A DNA stretch of 8,149 nucleotides from UBA7803 sp041686955 (lineage in GTDB: Bacteria > Pseudomonadota > Gammaproteobacteria > Pseudomonadales > Azotimanducaceae). The stretch lies in NCBI GenBank assembly GCA_041686955.1, contig JAWLCV010000116.1, forward strand, positions 1-8,149, in the 5' to 3' direction. The notes beneath the pieces were generated by a model, which was not told the origin of the DNA, searched no databases, and was given only the letters and a program-made list of their open reading frames with translations. Below are positions 1 to 5,103 of the stretch, in pieces; within the stretch, counting starts at the first letter, position 1; every line of letters starts with the position of its first letter. The translations under genes and the position numbers were made by a program.

Positions 1-67
1 CGCTCATGATTCGATCACTTCCTGGAAACGATTCTTCTCGAGGGCAGCCCGCGCGGGGGCGGCGATT

Positions 68-1132
68 ATGACGGAACAGACGAAAGTTGTCGCGCCGAAG
101 GCGGTGGCGCTCATCTCCGGCGGTCTCGACTCCATGCTGGCCGCCCGGGTGGTCATGGACCAGGGCGTGCACGTGGAGGGGCTGAATTTCTTCACCGGAT
201 TCTGCGTGGAGGGCCACACCCACGCCATCCGCGAGCGCAGGTCCAAGGCGCCGAAGCGCAACAACGCCCTGTGGGTAGCCGAGCAGCTCGGCATCAAGCT
301 GCACATCATCGACGTCATCGAGGAATACAAGGACATCGTCCTCAACCCGAAGCACGGCTACGGGGCGAACCTCAATCCCTGCCTCGACTGCAAGATCTTC
401 ATGGTGAAGAAGGCGCTGGCCTGGGCCTTCATGGAGGAGCACGGCTTCGACTTCATCATCACCGGCGAGGTGGTGGGCCAGCGGCCGAAGAGCCAGCGCA
501 GGGAAACCATGCCCATCATCGCCCGGGAATCCGGCGCCGAAGACCGCCTGCTCCGGCCGCTGTGCGCCAAGCATCTGCCCGAGACCCTGCCGGAACGCGA
601 GGGTTGGGTGGATCGGGAGAAGCTGTTCGATTTCCACGGCCGCAACCGCAAGCCCCAGCTCGAGCTGGCCCAGCGCCTCGGCTTCAGCGACTGGGCCCAG
701 CCTGCCGGCGGCTGCTGCTTCCTCACCAACGCCGACTACTCCGCCAAGCTCCAGGACCTGTGGAGTTCACGGGGTCACCGGGAGTACGACCTGGACGACA
801 TCATGCTCCTGAAGGTGGGCCGGCATCTGCGCCCGGACCCGGCCTTCAAGCTGATCCTCGGCCGCGAGGAAGGCGAGAACCGCTACCTGGAAGGCTATCG
901 CAAGCGCTTCATCGCCCTGCGCACCCTGAGCCACAAGGGGCCGCTCGCGCTCATCGACGGCACGCCGGACGACGCCCACGTGCACCTGGCGGCACGAATC
1001 CTGGCGCGCTACAGTCAGGGCCGCGACGCCGAGGAGGTCCGGGTGGCCGTGGAACGTCCGGGGGGTACCGGTGAGGTATTGACCGTGGCCCCGCTGCCGC
1101 CTCACGGCATCCGTGACGAGTGGTGGGTGTGA
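68..1132 (+). CDS. PP-loop ATPase, MnmA/ThiI-like tRNA thiolation family, with probable C-terminal NFACT-R-like domain
   Basis: The 354-residue protein carries the N-type ATP-pyrophosphatase (PP-loop) signature SGGLDS at residues 17-22, used to adenylate a substrate such as a tRNA uridine before sulfur insertion. Cysteines that could carry persulfide or bind a cofactor lie in NPCLDC (C105, C108) and in AGGCC (C216, C217). After about residue 235 a separate domain (DDIMLLKVGRHLRP... then KLILGREEGEN) resembles the NFACT-R RNA-binding domain fused to such ATPases in other bacteria; this is recalled family knowledge, not a search result. The next gene is a TusA-type sulfur carrier, overlapping by four bases, so the pair probably works as ATPase plus sulfur donor on an RNA or small molecule. 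It lacks the full MnmA layout, so I would not call it mnmA or thiI. Start: ATG at 68 gives MTEQ; the frame is open back to the window edge without a stop, so an upstream start cannot be excluded. Confidence 0.85.
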   Translation: MTEQTKVVAPKAVALISGGLDSMLAARVVMDQGVHVEGLNFFTGFCVEGHTHAIRERRSKAPKRNNALWVAEQLGIKLHIIDVIEEYKDIVLNPKHGYGANLNPCLDCKIFMVKKALAWAFMEEHGFDFIITGEVVGQRPKSQRRETMPIIARESGAEDRLLRPLCAKHLPETLPEREGWVDREKLFDFHGRNRKPQLELAQRLGFSDWAQPAGGCCFLTNADYSAKLQDLWSSRGHREYDLDDIMLLKVGRHLRPDPAFKLILGREEGENRYLEGYRKRFIALRTLSHKGPLALIDGTPDDAHVHLAARILARYSQGRDAEEVRVAVERPGGTGEVLTVAPLPPHGIRDEWWV

Positions 1133-1398
1133 CGGCGGCCCGGCAGGCGAGGCTGGACGCGCTGGGGCTGTTGTGCCCCATGCCCGTGATCCGCACTCAG
1201 AACAAGGTGGGCGAGCTGGAGCCCGGCACGGTGCTGGAGGTGCTGGCCACGGACCCGGGAGCGCTGCACGACATCCGCGCCTGGTGCCGGGTGCACGGCC
1301 ACGACTACCTCGACGACCGGGAGTGCCGCGACACCGGCTGCGGCGAGACCTCTCAGAAGCACTACCACATCCGCTTGCGGGTCGCGGGTCGAACTTGA
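1129..1398 (+). CDS. TusA/SirA-family sulfurtransferase (sulfur carrier)
   Basis: This 89-residue protein has the TusA-family pattern: LDALGLLCPMP near the N-terminus, with the persulfide-accepting cysteine at C16, followed by a short alpha/beta fold (GTVLEVLATDPGALHDI). TusA proteins relay sulfane sulfur between desulfurases or rhodaneses and acceptor enzymes in tRNA thiolation and in sulfur oxidation. GTG at 1129 is chosen because it overlaps the TGA of the preceding PP-loop gene (GTGA, 1129-1132), a typical translational-coupling junction; in-frame GTGs at 1120 and 1123 would add two or three residues. The carrier therefore most likely feeds the adjacent ATPase. Unusual for the family is the tail, with C53, C66, C71 and H78-Y79-H80, which could be a redox or metal site. 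It is not canonical tusA by context, so no symbol is assigned. Confidence 0.85.
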   Translation: MTAARQARLDALGLLCPMPVIRTQNKVGELEPGTVLEVLATDPGALHDIRAWCRVHGHDYLDDRECRDTGCGETSQKHYHIRLRVAGRT

Positions 1399-1425
1399 CG
1401 CACCACCGCGGTGCATCCGTATCAC
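1395..1425 (+). promoter_or_regulatory. Possible sigma-70 promoter upstream of glnA (glnAp1-like)
   Basis: TTGACG at 1395-1400 matches the -35 consensus at five of six positions, and TATCAC at 1420-1425 matches the -10 box at four of six. The 19-base spacing is longer than ideal. An NtrC-type palindrome lies between the two boxes, so NtrC bound there would block this promoter. E. coli glnAp1 is likewise overlapped and repressed by NtrC sites. The prediction is weak. Confidence 0.3.
1400..1415 (+). promoter_or_regulatory. NtrC-type binding site 1 (glnA enhancer)
   Basis: GCACC-ACCGC-GGTGC followed by A is a perfect inverted repeat with five-base arms and a five-base spacer. It matches the NtrC operator form TGCACC-N5-GGTGCA. 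It is centred near -127 relative to the start predicted from the sigma-54 promoter, which suits an enhancer. It starts directly after the upstream gene's stop codon. Confidence 0.75.
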
Positions 1426-1440
1426 GAGCATTGCAGTCAT

Positions 1441-1455
1441 GCCCCATCCTGGTGC
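1441..1455 (+). promoter_or_regulatory. NtrC-type binding site 2 (glnA enhancer, imperfect)
   Basis: GCCCC-ATCCT-GGTGC matches the NtrC operator with one mismatch in the left arm. Its centre is 41 bases, about four helical turns, from site 1, so both would face the same side of the helix and could support cooperative NtrC binding. It is centred near -86 of the predicted sigma-54 start. Confidence 0.55.
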
Positions 1456-1474
1456 GAACGTGAGCGATCACCAA

Positions 1475-1505
1475 CCCCGGAACAGTTGCGGGGCAAGGCT
1501 TTTTC
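1475..1505 (+). terminator. Weak terminator-like hairpin after the PP-loop/TusA pair
   Basis: CCCCG at 1475-1479 pairs with CGGGG at 1489-1493 around a nine-base loop, and a run of five T follows at 1500-1504. The T run begins six bases after the stem, so termination efficiency would be poor. It could modestly end transcription of the upstream pair before the glnA promoter. Confidence 0.25.
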
Positions 1506-1507
1506 CC

Positions 1508-1522
1508 TGGCACAGTTATTGC
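1508..1522 (+). promoter_or_regulatory. Sigma-54 (-24/-12) promoter of glnA
   Basis: TGGCAC-AGTTA-TTGC matches the sigma-54 core consensus TGGCAC-N5-TTGC exactly, with the diagnostic GG (1509-1510) and GC (1521-1522) separated by ten bases. Transcription should start near 1534, leaving a leader of about 84 bases before glnA. Sigma-54 promoters need an enhancer-binding protein; the NtrC-type palindromes 60-110 bases upstream supply its sites. It is the direct counterpart of enteric glnAp2. Confidence 0.93.
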
Positions 1523-1617
1523 GCACCAGAAAGGAACGTTGGGGCAGAGGGTGAGCCAGTTTCGATCACCGCGCCCGCTTCGGGAACCCAAAACGACGAG
1601 CAGGAGCAGCGAAGGCA

Positions 1618-3030
1618 ATGTCCGACAAGACACTGAAGATGATCAAAGACCACGAGGTCAAATGGGTGGATCTGCGATTCACCGATCCCAAGGGGAAGGA
1701 GCAGCACACCACCGTTCCGGCCTCCAAGGTCGACGCCGACGCCATGCAGGACGGCTTCATGTTCGACGGCTCGTCCATCGCCGGCTGGAAGGCCATCAAC
1801 GAGTCCGACATGATCCTCATGCCCGACGACGACACGTCGGTGCTGGACCCGTTCCGTGACGACACCACCCTGATTCTGCGCTGCGACATCGTCGAGCCCA
1901 GCACCATGCAGCCGTACGACCGGGACCCCCGCTCCATCGCCAAGAAGGCGGAGGCGTACCTGAAGTCCTCGGGCATCGGCGACACCGCCTACTTCGGCCC
2001 GGAGAACGAGTTCTTCGTCTTCGACGACGTGCGCTGGAAGGTGGAGATCAGCGGCTCGTTCTACTCCGTCGGCGCCGAGGAAGCGGCGTGGTCCTCCCAC
2101 TCCGAGTTCGAAGGCGGCAACCTGGGCCACCGTCCCCGGGTCAAGGGCGGCTACTTCCCGGTGCCGCCGGTGGATTCCGCCGCGGACCTGCGGGCCGCCA
2201 TGTGCAACGCCATGGAGGCCATGGGGCTTGTCACCGAGGTGCACCACCACGAGGTGGCCACGGCCTGCCAGAACGAGATCGGCGTGCGCTTCAACACCCT
2301 GGTGAAGAAGGCCGACGAGGTGCAGATCTACAAGTACTGCGTGCACAACGTGGCCGACGCCTACGGCAAGACCGCCACGTTCATGCCGAAGCCGCTGGTG
2401 GGCGACAACGGCAACGGCATGCACGTGCACCAGTCCATCTCCAAGGGCGACACCAATCTGTTCTACGGTGACAAGTACGCCGGTCTTTCCGACACGGCCC
2501 TGTACTACATCGGCGGCATCATCAAGCACGCCAAGGCCCTGAACGCCTTCGCCAACGGCAGCACCAACTCCTACAAGCGCCTGGTGCCCGGTTTCGAGGC
2601 GCCGGTGCTGCTGGCCTATTCCGCCCGCAACCGTTCGGCCTCCATCCGGGTGCCCTACATCCAGGGCGGCAACCCGCGTGCCTACCGGGTGGAAATCCGC
2701 TTCCCCGACAGCACCGGCAATCCGTACCTGACCTTCGCCGCCATGCTCATGGCGGGTCTGGACGGGATCCAGAACGAGATCCACCCGGGCGACGCGCTGG
2801 ACAAGGATCTCTACGACCTGCCCCCGGAAGAGCTGAAGGACATCCCCACGGTGGCCCACTCGCTGGAGGAAGCGCTCGACGCCCTGGATCAGGACCGCGA
2901 CTTCCTGAAGGCCGGCGGGGTGTTCACCGACGGCGCCATCGACGGCTACCTGGCGCTCAAGCGCGAGGAGGTGGACTACCTGCGGATGCTGACCCATCCC
3001 GCCGAGTTCGAGATGTACTACAGCGTCTGA
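1618..3030 (+). CDS. glnA: Glutamine synthetase, type I (GSI-beta), adenylylation-regulated
   Basis: The 470-residue protein makes glutamine from glutamate, ammonia and ATP in the cytoplasm as a dodecamer. Family landmarks are all present: FDGSSIAGW with D50 at the subunit-spanning active site, the GPENEFF metal-ligand strand, VGDNGNGMHVHQS, KRLVPGFEAPV and NRSASIRVPY. The tyrosine at residue 399 in DLYDLPPEE is the site that GlnE adenylylates, so activity should be tuned by the PII/GlnE cascade as well as by transcription. Length is almost identical to the E. coli enzyme (469). ATG at 1618 follows AGGAG at 1602-1606 and GAAGG at 1611-1615. Expression is predicted from the sigma-54 promoter at 1508-1522 under NtrC, and the gene ends at a strong terminator, so it is probably a monocistronic unit. 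Its regulators NtrB and NtrC lie downstream. No missing residue or frameshift was seen. Confidence 0.98.
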   Translation: MSDKTLKMIKDHEVKWVDLRFTDPKGKEQHTTVPASKVDADAMQDGFMFDGSSIAGWKAINESDMILMPDDDTSVLDPFRDDTTLILRCDIVEPSTMQPYDRDPRSIAKKAEAYLKSSGIGDTAYFGPENEFFVFDDVRWKVEISGSFYSVGAEEAAWSSHSEFEGGNLGHRPRVKGGYFPVPPVDSAADLRAAMCNAMEAMGLVTEVHHHEVATACQNEIGVRFNTLVKKADEVQIYKYCVHNVADAYGKTATFMPKPLVGDNGNGMHVHQSISKGDTNLFYGDKYAGLSDTALYYIGGIIKHAKALNAFANGSTNSYKRLVPGFEAPVLLAYSARNRSASIRVPYIQGGNPRAYRVEIRFPDSTGNPYLTFAAMLMAGLDGIQNEIHPGDALDKDLYDLPPEELKDIPTVAHSLEEALDALDQDRDFLKAGGVFTDGAIDGYLALKREEVDYLRMLTHPAEFEMYYSV

Positions 3031-3060
3031 TCGCCAGCGGCATCACGCCCCTTCGGCACG

Positions 3061-3092
3061 AGCCCCGGTTCTTACGAATCGGGGCTTTTTTT
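3061..3092 (+). terminator. Rho-independent terminator of glnA
   Basis: An 11-bp stem (3061-3071 with 3076-3086, one G-T pair) closes a TTAC loop and runs straight into seven T (3086-3092). It lies 30 bases after the glnA stop. It should largely uncouple glnA from the DUF4124 and ntrBC genes, unlike the enteric glnA-glnLG read-through operon. Confidence 0.92.
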
Positions 3093-3118
3093 CGCATTCC
3101 CGGGACTCGCGACTGGTG

Positions 3119-3124
3119 TATAAC
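3119..3124 (+). promoter_or_regulatory. Possible -10 box for the DUF4124 gene
   Basis: TATAAC matches the -10 consensus at five of six positions and stands out in GC-rich surroundings, 29 bases before the start codon. No convincing -35 hexamer is seen at the proper distance (3096-3101 reads ATTCCC). A promoter is expected here because a strong terminator lies immediately upstream. Confidence 0.4.
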
Positions 3125-3153
3125 AGTCTCACGACCGGCCACGCGAGACGCCC

Positions 3154-3804
3154 ATGACCCTGCCCACGCCCCGCCGATACCCGCTCTGCCGCCGCCCGGC
3201 CGGCCGTGCCTGGTGGCCGGTAGCGGGGGTCCTCTGGGTGCTTGCTCTCACCGCCCCGGCGCAGACCGACGCCGCCGAGATCTACCGCACCGTGGACGAG
3301 CACGGCAACGTGGTCTTCACCGACGTGCCACCGCGCCCGGGGGAACCCGGCGAGGCCGTCGAGCTGGAGGCGCCGAACTCGTACCGGACGCCGCCCCAGC
3401 GCGATACCGGGATCAGCCTCGAGGCGTGGCTCGAGTCGCAGGAAGAGCCGGAGCCGGACGAGGCCGCCCCGGTGGGGTACGAGCGGCTGCAGGTGGCGGA
3501 GCCGCCTCACGATGCCGCCATCCGGGAGAACGCCGGCAACGTGATGATCCGCGCCGATCTGCAGCCCGAACTGCGGCCGGGCCACGCCGTGCAGGTGTAC
3601 ATCGACGGCACCCTGCGCGAGACCGCGCGGGATACCACCATCCAACTCGTCAACCTCGATCGCGGTACCCACAGCGTGGAGCTGCGCGTGGTGGACGAGG
3701 CGGGAACGCCCATCATCACCAGCGGGCCATCGGTGTTTCACCTGCATCGGCGGTCGGTGATCCTGCAGCCGCCGCGCCCCCTGCCCCGCGCCTCCGGAGG
3801 CTGA
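3154..3804 (+). CDS. Exported DUF4124 domain protein, function unknown
   Basis: The 216-residue protein starts with basic residues and a hydrophobic segment (about residues 19-36) ending in QTDAA before EIYR, which reads as a signal peptide cleaved near residue 41, so the mature protein is probably periplasmic. EIYRTVDEHGNVVFTDVPP (residues 42-60) is the DUF4124 motif, a short beta module common at the N-terminus of secreted gammaproteobacterial proteins. An acidic linker (EEPEPDEAAP) leads to a beta-rich domain from about residue 128 (NVMIRADLQPEL, VQVYIDGTLRET, THSVELRVVDEAGTPI) that resembles an Ig-like or PEGA-like sandwich. The tail is proline- and arginine-rich. It sits between glnA and ntrBC, an arrangement I recall from other gammaproteobacteria, but nothing in the sequence ties it to nitrogen metabolism. 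It has no catalytic motif I can recognise. ATG at 3154 lacks a strong ribosome binding site (GAGA at 3144-3147 at best). Confidence 0.85.
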   Translation: MTLPTPRRYPLCRRPAGRAWWPVAGVLWVLALTAPAQTDAAEIYRTVDEHGNVVFTDVPPRPGEPGEAVELEAPNSYRTPPQRDTGISLEAWLESQEEPEPDEAAPVGYERLQVAEPPHDAAIRENAGNVMIRADLQPELRPGHAVQVYIDGTLRETARDTTIQLVNLDRGTHSVELRVVDEAGTPIITSGPSVFHLHRRSVILQPPRPLPRASGG

Positions 3805-3817
3805 CCCCTCGCCCTTC

Positions 3818-3833
3818 GCACCATTCTGGTGCA
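3818..3833 (+). promoter_or_regulatory. NtrC-type binding site upstream of ntrBC
   Basis: GCACC-ATTCT-GGTGC followed by A is a perfect inverted repeat matching the NtrC operator TGCACC-N5-GGTGCA, with the same arms as site 1 before glnA. It lies 14 bases after the DUF4124 stop and is centred about 185 bases upstream of the start predicted from the -24/-12 element at 3984-3999. It would let NtrC-P control its own operon. Confidence 0.75.
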
Positions 3834-3891
3834 TACTTGCGCCCCAACAGCGTGCGTCGGCACGGAGGCAGCCGGAGGCAATGCCGAGCCC

Positions 3892-3906
3892 GCGTCCGCC
3901 GGACGC
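3892..3906. repeat. Perfect 6-bp inverted repeat
   Basis: GCGTCC and GGACGC flank a GCC loop. It lies between the NtrC site and the -24/-12 element upstream of ntrB. No T run follows, so it is not an intrinsic terminator; its role is unknown. Confidence 0.4.
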
Positions 3907-3909
3907 CGA

Positions 3910-3922
3910 TCATTCCTTGATA
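3910..3922 (-). promoter_or_regulatory. Possible IHF binding site
   Basis: Read on the minus strand, TATCAAGGAATGA matches the IHF consensus WATCAANNNNTTR with one mismatch. It lies between the NtrC palindrome and the -24/-12 element, where IHF often bends DNA to bring an enhancer-bound activator to sigma-54 polymerase. IHF consensus matches are common by chance, so this is tentative. Confidence 0.3.
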
Positions 3923-3983
3923 CACCGGATCTGTAGCGTGAGTTAAGACTCACTACCCGGTGCATCACCGGCGCCCACCGGGT
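3923..3983. repeat. Cluster of overlapping dyads upstream of ntrB
   Basis: GTGAGT (3938-3943) and ACTCAC (3948-3953) form a perfect dyad around TAAG, extended by GTA/TAC and by CACCGG (3923-3928) with CCGGTG (3957-3962). The same CCGGTG arm can instead pair with CACCGG at 3966-3971 (three-base loop), or, as ACCCGGTG (3955-3962), with CACCGGGT at 3976-3983. Three partners compete for one arm. The cluster ends where the -24/-12 element begins. It may be an operator array or an alternating RNA structure; neither is established. Confidence 0.6.
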
Positions 3984-3999
3984 TGGACCGTTTTTTGCT
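3984..3999 (+). promoter_or_regulatory. Candidate sigma-54 (-24/-12) promoter of ntrBC
   Basis: TGGACCGTTTTTTGCT matches the extended consensus TGGCACG-N4-TTGCW at all but two positions (CA of the -24 box reads AC). The GG (3985-3986) and GC (3997-3998) are exactly ten bases apart, and the T run before TTGC is frequent in such promoters. Transcription would start near 4010, about 32 bases before the ntrB ATG. The NtrC palindrome upstream supports it. Confidence 0.7.
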
Positions 4000-4041
4000 G
4001 ACCAAGGTTTGTGGGCGCGGGTCGTGGGCCGAATTTCCTCG

Positions 4042-5103
4042 ATGACGGATCTAAACAAGATCGACGTACTGGACTGTCTTTCCACCGCGGTGATGGTCCT
4101 CGACGGCGAGCTGCGAGTGCAGTATCTGAATTCCGCGGCCGAAGCGTTGCTCGGCTCCAGCGAGGCCCGTTCCGCCGGTGCTCCGGCCGTGGAGCTGGTG
4201 AGCCACGGCGACGGCCACGTGTTCGACGGCCTGGACGTGGTGCTGCACACCGGCCAGTCCCTCACCCGCCGCGCCACCCGGTTCCACACCCGGGACGGCA
4301 CCGAAGTGGTGGCGGACCTCACCGTGTCCCTGGAGCAGGCGAGCGGCTGCCTGATCGTGGAGCTTCAGCCCGTCAACCGGCTCATCCGCATCAACCGTGA
4401 CGATCAGGCGGTGTTCTCCCGGGAGACCACCCGAAAGTTGGTGCGGGGGCTCGCCCACGAGATCAAGAATCCCCTGGGCGGCGTGCGCGGCGCCGCCCAA
4501 TTGCTCGAGCGCGAGCTCGAGAACGAGCAGCACAAGGAGTACACCCGGGTGATCATCGACGAGGCGGACCGCCTGAAGACCCTGGTGGACCGCATGCTCG
4601 GCCCCAATCGGAAACCGAAGAAGAAGCCGGTGAACGTGCACGTCGTGATCGAGCACGTGATCCGCCTGGTGGACGCGCAGCACCAGGGCGGCATCGACAT
4701 CCGCCGCGACTACGATCCCAGCCTGCCGCCGGTACTCGCGGACGAAGCACAGCTCGTGCAGGCCATTCTGAACATCGCCATGAACGCGTCCCAGGCGCTC
4801 GAGGGGCGCGCTCATCCCATGATCTGCGTGCGCACGCGGATCATGCGCCAGTTCACCATCGGCACCCGCCTTCATCGCATGGCGGTGAGGATCGACATCG
4901 TCGACAACGGACCGGGCATTCCCGAGGACATGCTCGACCGCATCTTCGTGCCGATGATCAGTGGACGCCCGGAGGGAACCGGCCTCGGACTCGCCATCAC
5001 CCAGGCCATCATCGGCCAGCATGGCGGCGTCATCGAGTGCGAGAGCCGCCCCGGCCACACCTGTTTCTCCGTATTTCTGCCCGTCGAGGATGCCGATGAG
5101 TAA
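4042..5103 (+). CDS. glnL: Nitrogen regulation sensor histidine kinase/phosphatase NtrB
   Basis: NtrB (also called GlnL) is the cytosolic kinase/phosphatase that, under control of PII protein, phosphorylates NtrC in nitrogen starvation and dephosphorylates it in excess. The 353 residues start with a PAS-like sensor region (IDVLDCLSTAVMVLD, YLNSAAEALLGSS), with no membrane segment. The H-box LVRGLAHEIKNPLGG places the phospho-accepting histidine at H139, as in E. coli. The ATP-binding domain shows the N-box (NIAMNASQAL), G1 box DNGPGIP (288-294) and G2 box GTGLGL (312-317). The frame also allows TTG at 4009 or GTG at 4024, but ATG at 4042 gives the family-like N-terminus, and TTG 4009 sits at the predicted transcription start. 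No strong Shine-Dalgarno is visible. The end overlaps ntrC by eight bases, so the two are one operon with coupled translation. Confidence 0.96.
   Translation: MTDLNKIDVLDCLSTAVMVLDGELRVQYLNSAAEALLGSSEARSAGAPAVELVSHGDGHVFDGLDVVLHTGQSLTRRATRFHTRDGTEVVADLTVSLEQASGCLIVELQPVNRLIRINRDDQAVFSRETTRKLVRGLAHEIKNPLGGVRGAAQLLERELENEQHKEYTRVIIDEADRLKTLVDRMLGPNRKPKKKPVNVHVVIEHVIRLVDAQHQGGIDIRRDYDPSLPPVLADEAQLVQAILNIAMNASQALEGRAHPMICVRTRIMRQFTIGTRLHRMAVRIDIVDNGPGIPEDMLDRIFVPMISGRPEGTGLGLAITQAIIGQHGGVIECESRPGHTCFSVFLPVEDADE

Noticed and set aside
4..345. A 113-codon minus-strand frame at the left edge, ending in an ATGA-type overlap
   Set aside because: Most of it lies opposite the PP-loop gene, including its conserved SGGLDS motif, and the protein shows no recognisable features.
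1523..1537. A third NtrC site overlapping the glnA start (GCACC-AGAAA-GGAAC)
   Set aside because: The right arm matches the operator at only three of five positions, so it is too weak to support.
1516..2997. A 493-codon open frame on the minus strand opposite glnA
   Set aside because: It is histidine-, glycine- and valine-rich, with no recognisable domain, and mirrors a highly conserved gene on the + strand. Such antisense frames are expected in GC-rich DNA.
3829..3842. TGGTGCATACTTGC as a sigma-54 promoter near the NtrC palindrome
   Set aside because: The GG and GC are nine rather than ten bases apart, a spacing sigma-54 holographically does not tolerate well, and the GG belongs to the NtrC palindrome arm.
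3976..3996. Inverted repeat plus six T before ntrB as an intrinsic terminator
   Set aside because: The T run starts seven bases after the stem ends rather than directly at it, and it fits better as the T-rich spacer of the -24/-12 element.
4961..5095. An N-terminally extended NtrC starting at 4961
   Set aside because: The extra residues are an out-of-frame translation of the conserved NtrB G2 box. The NtrC family N-terminus begins at ATG 5096, with a ribosome binding site.
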